This document shows positions 24,802 through 37,100 of a stretch of DNA of 64,000 bases, piece after piece. This DNA comes from Zerene cesonia (lineage: Eukaryota; Arthropoda; Insecta; Lepidoptera; Pieridae). The position numbers and the translations under genes are program-made. Position 1 is the first letter of the stretch; every line of letters starts with the position of its first letter. The notes beneath the pieces are model-generated. The model was not told the origin of the DNA, ran no database searches, and was given only the letters and a program-made list of their open reading frames with translations. The stretch covers positions 2,108,001 through 2,172,000 of the forward strand of contig NW_024045134.1 in the NCBI RefSeq assembly GCF_012273895.1, in the 5' to 3' direction.

Positions 24802-27800
24802 CAATTTTGCTAGACATTATTTTATTTTGTTTTATTTATGATATAATTTTAGCTTCGTTTTTTTAATTTTCTACACTCAAAAATATACAATTTAAATATC
24901 GGTAATATACTTTTATATATTAATGTATAATATAGCATATATTTTATACATTTTTTTATTTCTTTATCATCCTTGTATATATATATATATACATATATAT
25001 ATCTATATATCTATCTCTATATATATCTATATAAATCTATATCATTGATATATCAATGGATGATGTTCGGAAGTGTGTACTTAGAAAGCCGCTCTATTGG
25101 ATTGATTTAAAGTGTTATCAGAGTTAGAAGAGCAATTTATAGAGGACAGCTTATCAATATCATGTGTGACGTCGGATCCACACAGCCGGTAATATATAAA
25201 AACTAGATGTATTATGTATGTAGCTTTGCTCAACTGATAAAAATAAATTGACATAAGTACAAACTGACATCCCTATGACATTTATCTATTAACATAGTTT
25301 ATCAAAATCCTATGGCGGATGCCTACATCATAGGGGCTATCTGCATGTGAAATTTCAGCCCGATCGGTCCAGTCGTTTGGGCTGTGTAAACATATCAGTC
25401 AGTAAGTTAAGAAAATCCATGGAAATTCCGTTATTTTCTTAACAAATCATGTCCACCATGAGAAATTTTAATTAATGACATTTTATACACAACATACACG
25501 TACAAAGTTGTGTAATTGTTATAATTGTACATTTAACTCTCACATAAAATGCACTTGTATTTATACAGGGTGTCCCGTTGATGACTGCTACAATCAGTCG
25601 AGTGTTTTTAACTAAATGCCTAGATAATATAGTCTAAATTCATTGCCGGTCACTTCAAACTGTAAAATTCAGTCAAAAGAATTTTTTGATCGAAGACGTG
25701 GTTTACCGTCAATAGGACTTTTGACTTAAGCATATATACAGGGTGTTCCTGTAGTGTGCTTTGTTTGCAAAAATCAATCGAAGGTGTTTTTAACTAAAGG
25801 CATATATATTTTCAGTCAAAAGTTGTTTTGACCGGGATTTGACTGCAACAGATACGAAACTATAATAGTAACTGAAGGCACCGGTCATAACAACTTTTGA
25901 CTGTTTTTTTCAGTCAAAAGTAATTTTGACTGGCAATGAGTTTCGGCTATAACATATACATGTACATTCAGATTAATTTTATGAGTTTTTTAGTATGTTC
26001 ATAATAATAACTGAAATCGTAACATTTTTTTTTTTATATTTGAATGTCTCAATATTAACTAAATCGGAACTCTAATTGGTTAACCAAATAACAGAGCATG
26101 TCGATTGAAACGGGGATTTCATAGGCGTTTGGTGAATTTGAAATATTAATTAAAATTGAAGAGTTTAATACAGTTATTGACTTAAGTTTCAATATGTTTA
26201 AAGATAATTGAATTTTATTTTATGTAGGCAATTGGTATGTTTCCAAACGGTCTTAAATTAGTTACAACGATAAATGATTTGGAATGAATTCTATATATTT
26301 CGCTATATAATAAACACTTAGAAACTTTAATTTCACAAATTTAATTAACTTCTTAAAGATAGTGATTAATAATAAAAAATGTCTTTAATAAAACTGTTAA
26401 ATATATACAATTATATTGGTGGAAACTAAAGCCTGTGTTAGGAAAAACTGTGTTACAGGCATTAGAATCCCTCACATTTTTGTTGAAATTGGTACATAAA
26501 AATCTTCATTTTCTAAACATAATCTATAAAGTCTTTAGACTTTATCACTTTATAGATTATATTCAGAAAATGAACATTTTTATGTATGTATATATCAACA
26601 TTTTTAATAATTTCAAGTACATTGTTGATTGAAATTCCCTTAAACAGCAGCTTCTTTGTTTTGAAGTAACGGTAGGTCTGGTTTGCAAGTCGAAAGGTAT
26701 GACTGTACAAACGGATGTATATTTAGACGATTTCGCTGAAAAAGTCGGTTAAAACCTATAGTTATATAGCATAAAATTAAATATACTGATTTATGTGCAT
26801 AGCCTAAAGAATGTATTTTCAGACAGATCTGGATAAAAGTATAAAGGAATATTCCGAGGCCACTCTCATATCGTTTCTAATTTTCGTTTCTATACTTAAA
26901 CCTTTCTCAAAAATCTTATAAATTATGTAAAATCTCTTAAATTGTCACTTTTATAAAATATCTAGTCATTAACGAACAAATTTGCAGAAGTAACTTTATT
27001 TATTGATTACAAAAAAGCTTTGATCAATCTTTAACTTGGAAATCTAATTAATTTATACAAAATAGACTTATTACTTACTCCGTAAGATGTTATATTGTCA
27101 ATATTTTATAGCTTTTTTAATATAATTAGTGGTAAAAGTCTTATAATTTCGTTCTTTTATAATTTCCGTTTGAATGAGTTATTGGAATTGGTAAGGATCG
27201 TGCGGAGGCCTATTTCCTTCTCCTAGCCCTTCCCAGTCCATCCCTTCTTTCCAGTCATCAATCCTTTCCTTATCCCTTGTCCCATAAAAGCGGGCAGCGT
27301 ATTCTCAGAGGTCTGAGCCTCTGCGAATGTTCATGGGCGGTGGTGATCGTTTACCATCAGGCGAATCACCTGCTCAGTTGCCCGCTATGACATAAAAAAA
27401 AATATAGGAGAAAGAAATCAATAATTGTGTTTGACTCTTTTATTATCTCTTATAGAAAGATAAGAGAAGAGAAGAAGCCATTTTTTATTATAGAAAGATA
27501 AGAAGTCAATTGTTATACTTGTTATATATTAATTTATTTTGATTGATTGATTTCCGTTCTTAAATCAAACATTAACCATTGACTGAAGCGACTTTCTCTG
27601 AAAGAGCCTTGAATGGATTTGAATATAAAAATACTTATTTAATTATTATGTCGATTCATTAAAACACTATAAGGGTATCTGCTTCAAGTGCTGTTAGTTA
27701 ACAATTCAATTATTTATTTCTTTCTTAAGGGCGATTTACAAAGCATACCCTAAAGCATTATTTAACAAGAAATATTATAAATATATATGCCGAGTGTGGC

Positions 27801-30800
27801 TTTAAACACAAGTCGCCACGGCTTGATTTTGGACAAAGATATAAAATCTACAATTATATATACAATCTAAAAACATATATAAAACAATCAAATACATCAA
27901 AAACGTTAAAATTAAAATAATATAAAATTATCTAACCATAAAATGATCTTATAGTTAGTTATACGGTTTTAAGTTATTTTTTATGGATTAGCATCACGCG
28001 ACCGAGGTTGCATCCTGTCACTTACGTGTCACCCGCTTTCCCGACAGCGTCGCTATTTGCCAACGTCATATGTCACTTCATACCAAAACTTCGAAGACTT
28101 ATGTGAAACAGAGTGAGTGGATAAATCGCCGTGAATACCATGCTACTGTGTTTGGTCCGGTGAGCGGGGGAGCCGGAAGCTGTCTCCTTATCCTCACCCT
28201 TCCCAGTCCATTTCTTTATCGTTTTCCTAGCGAGCAACGCATTTGCAGAGGACCTAAAATGTTCATGGGCGGCGGTGATCGCTTAACATCAGACCAACTA
28301 GCTTAGTTGTGCGCTTTTAGAAAGAAAGAAAGAAAGAGCAATTTATTAACACACACAAACACACATACTATATAAAAATAAAATTTTATATAGTATGTGT
28401 GTTAGTTATATATTATGTATATAAAAATAAAAAAAAATGTTTTTTTTTCAACCAATAAAAAATATTACGAAAGTCCATTGAGATTTCACATTCACAATCA
28501 AATTATGGACGAAGCCTGCTCCATTTGATGATATAAAATTACCGTGATGGCTCACCTTAACAGTAAATGAACCTAGTAATATATATGATCTAATACTATC
28601 TTCAGTTAAACTAAAAAAATGCTGTTTTCTAATAACATTAACAATGTGCGTCGGATATTTGTACGCCAATTTGTGGCTAACGTGTGATAAACTTCCATCT
28701 GTTTGTACACATTAAGAACAAATAAAAGATATCATAATTATTATTATACTAGCTGCACCCCGCGGTTTCAGTACGCCCCGCGTAAGTCCGTATCCCGTAG
28801 GAATATTGGCATAAAAAGTGGCCTATGTGTTATTCCAGCTGTCCAGCTGTCTACGTACCAAATTTCGTTGCAATCGGTTCAACAGTTTTTGCGTGAAAGA
28901 GTAACAAACACACACATCCTTACAAACTTTCGCATTTATAATGTTAGTAGGATTAAAATAACTACATGCCATTATTTTGATGCTTTAATCGTTAAACAAA
29001 TTATTAACAGAACAACCGCATAACAAACACAAATGACTGTCCCACTTATATTTTCGGTTAAAATTGGTATACATCCAACCTGGCTGCGAATCCTGGGCGA
29101 ATGATTCAAGCCCCTGTCCTCGATAATGCCAGCTTTCTCTGCTAACGCGCAGTTTCCAGTGATTTGGCATAATTCATTCTGATTGCTTGTCATTATTGCA
29201 TCGTTCTTATGTTGCGTAAGGCCTATCTTTTTATTTATGGCAACATGGTTAAGTACATATGTGGCCTAGAACTTGGGATATTTCTACTTTTGTTGCGAGG
29301 GATTATTTTCAAGGATAAAAAAAGGGGAGGTGAACAGTTCGACTGTATTTTTGTGTTTGTTACCTCATAACCTTTTTCTGGGTGAATCGATTTCGATGAT
29401 TCTCTTTTATTTGATAGCTAATGCCTGCCATGTGGTCCCAGTTAATATTGGTCCAGTTCTGAATAGAACGGAATAGGAAAGAATTTATTAATACTTTATA
29501 AACACAACTGAACAAAGCCTACCAAGGTCCGAGCGAAAGGCGCGAGCGAAACCCGCTTAAGCAATTATTTTCGCTTAACATATTTTCTTAGATTTTATAT
29601 CAGAGGTTATGCGGATATTTATTTCATACATTATAGTTAACGATATAAAATCAAATTGCTGAGAAAAAATAAGAAAGTATTGCATCTTCCGGGTGCGGCG
29701 AGATAATCCAAGGGCTGAGGAATGCTGGTACCGTCAGCAAAAAACTGCCAAGGAAATAAAACGTAAAACGTGTTTATTCTTCAAAATCCAAACGACTGCA
29801 AACCATATGATACATAACTGATGTCTTTTACGTTTTATTAAAAACAGTTCGTAGATTTTTAGATGGACATACATCTAAATATAACCCCCAAATCTCCTTT
29901 GAACATTTTGTAAAAAAATAATTTAACTATTATATCTAATGTGGTTCTTATATGTAATGGTGGTTCGCCGCATATAAACAGAGGTAGGAACAAGTGCATT
30001 ACTTTTAAGGGGAAAAGTATACGGAAAGGATTGAGGACGGGATTAAGGAATGGTCTGGGAAGGGTGAGGAGAAGGATACGAATGCATTTTATAAAAAAAA
30101 AACAGTAGCAGTCGTCGGACTACCGATAGAAGTGAAAACGGAACTATTAAGTTGAGAGTAATTAAAACTATGTGCAAAAATTATATGAAATTGTTTATGT
30201 ACGCGCACATAATACAGTCAGATATAGTCGATGTATTAGTGTATACGTGTACACAGGCTACTGCGCGTGCGCTAGTCTGGCTCTCCATAGCTATAGATAT
30301 ACTATTATCATTAGCATGCCGGTGACGCGAACCGAGGATTTTACCCTCTACCAAAACGCTCAACACGCCTAAAGAAGTTTTCACTTCAAAAACAGTGTCC
30401 TAATTTATTTGCTATCGCTACACCGCGATCGCCCGGGGCTGCGGCGAAACGGGTTTCGCCTTAGTCCCAACAAATATATCTTAATCAAAAAGAAAACCGT
30501 AATGTATCGATTTGAAATAAAATAACCGACAGCACCAAATGCGTTGAAAGATAAAACGATACGAATAAATAGACAGTAATTTTAAATTTTTAAAAACTAG
30601 CTGTTCGCCCCGGTTTCGCTCGTGTTACATATATAGCGTGTTTTGCTCAGTAAAGTTTCAGCTTTCTTATGGTGAAAGAATTATTGAAATCGGTCTAATG
30701 GTTTTTGCGTTAATACGTTACAAACACATAAATACAAAAACATAAAAATACAAAAATTTCCTCGTTATAAAATCAGTGTAGATAACCTTTCACGATGTCA

Positions 30801-31069
30801 TCAAAATCGGTTCACCGGTTTAGACGTGACGACTTTTACATTCACAACATTAGTAGGGACAAAATATAATAAGCTTCATTTGTTTCTCGTGAAAGTTACT
30901 ACAAGTTGTCGTATCGTTTTCGTATAATCTCGTCTGACGCAGGTCGATAATGAATTATGAATTAAAATGATTTAAATTGATATTATAAATTTTAATTACG
31001 TTTAAATAAAACTGTTGCCTTTTATTGGATAACTTTTATATCTATATATACCTTTAAACGAGCAATTCT

Positions 31070-31112
<43 letters not shown>

Positions 31113-34100
31113 AATTGGAATCTCGGAATCGGCTCCAACGATTTTCATGAAATTTAGTATGTAGGGGGTTTCGGGGGCGATAAATCGATCTAGCTAGGAT
31201 TTTTTTTTAGAAAATGTCATATTCGTGTTCTATTCGTGTTTTTTTTTCCTAACATCTATTGGTGAATAATAATACTATTTTGCTTCGTAGATAGCTGGAC
31301 AACTGAAATAACACATAGGCACTTTTTATACCGATATTCCTACGGGATACGGACTTACGCGGTTTCAACCGCGGGTCACAGCTAGTATCTATATTATGCA
31401 TGGGTTGTTATTTCATTATATAATACAAGCTGATACGACACACGCTGTTCTGCCTTACTCTTATCATTTAGGGGTGTTAAAAATTTACTGAATCTCAGAC
31501 CTACTCGATATGTCTGATATCTGACATTTTCAGTTTCAGTCATTTTGGAAGATGGTAACTAACATTATGATACGAGAATTTTATATACATAGAATATTAT
31601 TACATTTTATTTTATTTTAATTTTAACTTTTGTAATTATGTTTTTGTGAATTTCTTTTTGTAAAATTGTTATAAAATGTGATATTGGGTCCTTGTTACCC
31701 CGAAATAAAGAATTTATTATATTATTATTATTATTATAGAGATAATGTCATATTTTGATAACAATGATCTAAATTTAACGGAAATATTACATATTATGTA
31801 TAAATCTGCCCGAAGTGTTTCATTTTAATGTCATAGCGGGCAACTGAGCTGGTGGTTCGCCTGATGGTAAACGATCACCACCGCCCATGGACATTCGCTG
31901 GTCTTAGGCCTCTGCAAATGGCTTGCCTTCTTTCCGACCATCACCAATTATAGCATAAAAAATATAACCACTACTATTTTAACTATCTTAATCTTGTTGC
32001 TGTCCTTATTCTTTCTTAATTACGAGGAATTTGATTGTTTGTCGGTCCAAAACGGCTGAATGGATCTTCCCCATTCAGTACACGTTGTATATGTTACCGA
32101 AATAAATATAGCAGACATTTCCAAGGAACGACAAGCGAGTCCAGGGCACGTAGCTAGTACACCATAATTATAAAACATGCAAAAAAGACTGCGTCGAAAA
32201 AGCTAACACAAAAAGATGCCTAAGTCATCAAAACCTCATAAAAGAATTTGCGGGGGGTGTCGACGGGGTGTGCGGCGGGGGGTGGGGGGCGACTCCTGCG
32301 CAGGCCGACTGCCAAAAATCTAGTCAAACTGGCTCGTATAGTGCAACGCACTGAGAGATGAATGCGTTGGGGACAAGAGATCTGTGGAGGCGCTGTTGGT
32401 GATAGATTTTAATTTGAAAAAATTTTGTATTGTTTCAACTTTGAATGTTTGGTTCTGGATGATTTCTCAGTAAATACCGGAGGCCTGTATCTTTAATCCA
32501 TAAAAAATATTGATTTATGTATGAAAATTATGTCTGCGATGTAAAGTTGTCTCTTTGAATGAATGTTATTTGCGTGATTACAAGATGAAATACACATTTT
32601 TGTAATATTTTAATTTACAATTTTAAATACGTAACCTACGCAAAACAACAACATATAAATGGAGGAAATCTTCAAAGAAATACATCTGATATACAAATAA
32701 TTGATGGATTCACAATATGCCATATACCTAAATCAAAAATATGAGAAAAATTATGCACGTTTCTTCTTTATAGAACCATAAAAGTAAAAGAAACAAACTT
32801 GCTTATACATCTTCTTTCAATACATAAAACGCATAGGTGACTGACTGACTGAGTGATCTATCAATGCACAGACCAGCACAAATTTGCCACTATGATGTCT
32901 ATTAAGAAAGAATTTTGATAAATTCTACTCTCAAGATGATGAAAAGTTTGAACCACGAAAATCTATTTCGACCACTCGGGCAAAGCTGCGGGCAACAGCT
33001 AGTTTTATATGAGCCCAATAAAAAAACGAAAAAATTTCGTAACATTTCTCGAAAGGCGTCTCCACGGTTTTCACTGTCCAGCCGTTAGATAGTCCGTACG
33101 AAGTAGGTGCATCTAAAAAGTGCACGCGGCGAGCGCTCGCGAAAAATTTTCGGCTCCGTGCGACGCGGCCGACGACCGGTCACTGACCCCGGGAGTTAGG
33201 AGCTAGGTATTAACACCTAATTATTTTTATTTACTCGCTCTTTCATAAATAATATCAGTATTTTTTGTCACGTGTTTTTTAGATGCAAATTTTTTGTGTG
33301 TTCGGGGATTTTTGGCGGTCAAATCCACTCGCTATTCCCGCGCTTTTTATTTAATTTCCAGATCTTGTAACATCCAATGGGGTCTATGTTTTTTAGTAAC
33401 GTTTTTTATTATTTAAATCTGAATTTATCTTAATTAAATTAGCAGCTCAGGTGTGAAATGTTTCAATTTAAGTATTGCTTGTAAAAACTCATTGTAATTA
33501 ATATTAAAAACTTCAATTTAACATTGAATTTAATAACCAGCATTTAGCCGCAGTTTCACCGTCGTGGTAACTGAATAAAAATAGTAGTTAATTGCTTAAT
33601 CAGATCACAATAGGCTTTTTTATTTAAACTTGAACCCTCATAGGAGGCCTGTGTCCCTACAGTGGGATCATATATGGGTGATCATGATGGCGGATTAGAT
33701 AAAATTCAATAATTAAAGTAATTCATTCTGTCTGTCGCTTCTTCACGCCCAAAACCACTAAACCGATTTTTGTAGAGTTTCAGCTGTGACGTGATAGATC
33801 GTAGAACAAATAAATACACTTTCAGATTTACAATATTAGCATGGACAGTATACATTTTAATATATTTGTGCATTGCACTTGCAGAGGTCATAGTGTCAAT
33901 CGCAAAATGACTGTATCGTTTGAATCGACGTATGAGCCTGTTGACATAACGTTCACCTCGTCCCACGCAAATGTGATCCACAATGACTGGTTTATTGCAA
34001 ACTGCAATAATTTTAGTACATAAATCGAACACACACAGATGCATATATTTGTGAAATACCTTCGTTTCGTAACCTAGTATCTAGATGGGTATAATGTATA

Positions 34101-37100
34101 CTATGCGCTTATTTACTTTTATTGTGGGAGTCGAGCACGCTTCGGCACGAATTGGGCCAGCTCGCACCGGGGAAGTACCACACCCCCACAGAAAACCGGC
34201 GTGAAATAGTGGCATGCCACTGTGTTTCGTACGGTGAGTGGGGGAGCCGGAGGCCCGTTTCCTTTTCCTTACCCGTCCTAGTCCTTTTCTTCTTTCCAGT
34301 CGTTAATCCTTTCCTTTCCCTTACCCCATAAAAGCGGGCAGCGCATTCACAGAGGTACTACCTTTGCGAATGTTAATGGGCGGTGGTGATCGCTTACCAT
34401 CAGGCGAACCACCAGCTCAGCTGCCCGCTATGACATAAAAAAAAAAAAAAAAATTTGGAGTGTAGTACATCTTTTAATTTCAGCTCAATACGGCCGGGTC
34501 TTTTGTGAGAGTGACAAACAACACTTCTCAAGGGAAATGTCTGAAACGATTTGTCTATTAATATTAATTTTTTTTTCTATTTATTAAAATATCACATATC
34601 ATTACAGGATGAACCCAATACGATATTGACATAATCTAATTATGTACAAACTATTACTAGAAAAAAAAAATTACGAACTAACAAACTTATTAAATCTGTT
34701 TTGTTGCGTTTGTAAAAGATACTTATGATAGAAATAATTATTGAAACAAAAACACATCGCGTTATAACTAGTCCCAATTTAAATGGAACTGCACGGAAAA
34801 CTCTAGACCACTTTCAAAAAATGAAAGGATCATTACAATAGGACAATCCAGTCGATACCTATCGATCGCAAATACATTTTGAAGTTTTGAAAATTGCGAG
34901 GAAAAATCAAACTATTTCTAGGAAACTTAACGACTGCTTATTTATCGTGATATACAGATGACGTATGGTAGACTACAGGCCCATATAGAAAAAATTACGG
35001 GTCATTTGAACCACCAGGTGACCTATCTAGAACGATATAAGAGCANNNNNNNNNNNNNNNNNNNNNNNNNNNNNNNNNNNNNNNNNNNNNNNNNNNNNNN
35101 NNNNNNNNNNNNNNNNNNNNNNNNNNNNNNNNNNNNNNNNNNNNNNNNNNNNNNNNNNNNNNNNNNNNNNNNNNNNNNNNNNNNNNNNNNNNNNNNNNNN
35201 NNNNNNNNNNNNNNNNNNNNNNNNNNNNNNNNNNNNNNNNNNNNNNNNNNNNNNNNNNNNNNNNNNNNNNNNNNNNNNNNNNNNNNNNNNNNNNNNNNNN
35301 NNNNNNNNNNNNNNNNNNNNNNNNNNNNNNNNNNNNNNNNNNNNNNNNNNNNNNNNNNNNNNNNNNNNNNNNNNNNNNNNNNNNNNNNNNNNNNNNNNNN
35401 NNNNNNNNNNNNNNNNNNNNNNNNNNNNNNNNNNNNNNNNNNNNNNNNNNNNNNNNNNNNNNNNNNNNNNNNNNNNNNNNNNNNNNNNNNNNNNNNNNNN
35501 NNNNNNNNNNNNNNNNNNNNNNNNNNNNNNNNNNNNNNNNNNNNNNNNNNNNNNNNNNNNNNNNNNNNNNNNNNNNNNNNNNNNNNNNNNNNNNNNNNNN
35601 NNNNNNNNNNNNNNNNNNNNNNNNNNNNNNNNNNNNNNNNNNNNNNNNNNNNNNNNNNNNNNNNNNNNNNNNNNNNNNNNNNNNNNNNNNNNNNNNNNNN
35701 NNNNNNNNNNNNNNNNNNNNNNNNNNNNNNNNNNNNNNNNNNNNNNNNNNNNNNNNNNNNNNNNNNNNNNNNNNNNNNNNNNNNNNNNNNNNNNNNNNNN
35801 NNNNNNNNNNNNNNNNNNNNNNNNNNNNNNNNNNNNNNNNNNNNNNNNNNNNNNNNNNNNNNNNNNNNNNNNNNNNNNNNNNNNNNNNNNNNNNNNNNNN
35901 NNNNNNNNNNNNNNNNNNNNNNNNNNNNNNNNNNNNNNNNNNNNNNNNNNNNNNNNNNNNNNNNNNNNNNNNNNNNNNNNNNNNNNNNNNNNNNNNNNNN
36001 NNNNNNNNNNNNNNNNNNNNNNNNNNNNNNNNNNNNNNNNNNNNNGCTCTTATATCGTTCTAGATAGGTCACCTGGTGGTTCAAATGACCCGTAATTTTT
36101 TCTATATGGGCCTGTAGTCTATGGGTTACTCAGATATAAATTTGTGATGTTTTTTTCTCATTTCAGTTAAAATCAGATGATGGCGGAACAGATGGGGAGT
36201 CACCACCAGCCAACGGCTCTGTGTTCACTATGACGCTAAAGAATAACCACCTCATAGTGGAAACTGAAGAGAGGAGCGTAAGTACCAAAAAATTGACTTT
36301 CTTGTATGTGGGAGTCGAGCACGCTTCAGCACGAATTGGGCCAGCTCGTACCGGGGAAGTTCCACACCCCCATAGAAGACCGGCGTTAAAAAATAGCAAG
36401 CTGTTGTGTTTCTTTCGGTGAGTGGGGGAGCCGGCGGCCCATATCCTTTTCCTTACCCTTCCCAGTCGTCCTTTATCCGCTCATATCCTTTCTTAATCTC
36501 TTTCCAATATAGTAGGCGATCCATTTGTAGAGGCGTAAAGTATACAATCGACCTCCATTCAGCTTCCACCATCTAGATCCCTTGCCGACGATGTCATAAA
36601 AACATTGAACTCATATTATGTGCTTTACTACTATTTACGATTCAAAGTAGTAAAATGGAATTATATTAAACTTAACTTAACTAATATTAACAAGCTGAAC
36701 AGTTGGTTTGTTTGTTTGAATGCACTAATCTCAGGATAATCATATTAAGCTGATTTGGATGAAAGTTGTTACAGACCGGTTCATACCCGAAAAAGAAACT
36801 AAGCGAGCAAAGTCGAGTGTGTCATATATGTGTTTATCGAAAAAAAACAAGTTCATGCATTTGATCTGATAATGTAAAATAAGTCAAGCCAATTATTATT
36901 TCGCATCAAGTAAAAGCTATTCAGTTATTATGCATATTTCTAATACGAAATTCAATAATTTTTATACACATCTCATAATTATCTAACTCTAAATAGCCAT
37001 AATTTAGCAAAAATATACTTTTATTTGTTTTCTCAAATTACGTTTTAAGTTTATACGATTGTGTTTACTAAAATGTACTATTTTATATATTTCTTACGTG

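Larger units (their letters stand above)
15571..36166 (+). other. Intron 3, 20.6 kb
   Basis: Donor CAG|GTGAGC, acceptor CATTTCAG. Apart from listed repeats, stretches at 16650-17340, 18580-19110, 21030-21940, 22430-23720, 24265-25560, 25945-26490, 26590-27195, 27400-28100, 29465-30005, 31390-31830, 31955-33630 and 33700-34120 hold AT-rich sequence without recognised genes. Short ORFs in them lack coding character. Confidence 0.6.

Noticed and set aside
33706..34044. 112-codon minus ORF, and a 60-codon plus ORF opposite
   Set aside because: Begins in repeat-like sequence and matches no motif I know; without conservation data I cannot support it as a gene.
34122..34331. ORF MWESSTLRHELGQLAPGKYH and its relatives near 18228, 13990 and 36221
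   Set aside because: These recur as translations of the R1 repeat, differ between copies by indels, and show no protein signature.
34958..36084. Open frames of about 350-370 codons across gap 2, on both strands
   Set aside because: Same artefact: N plus inverted arms.
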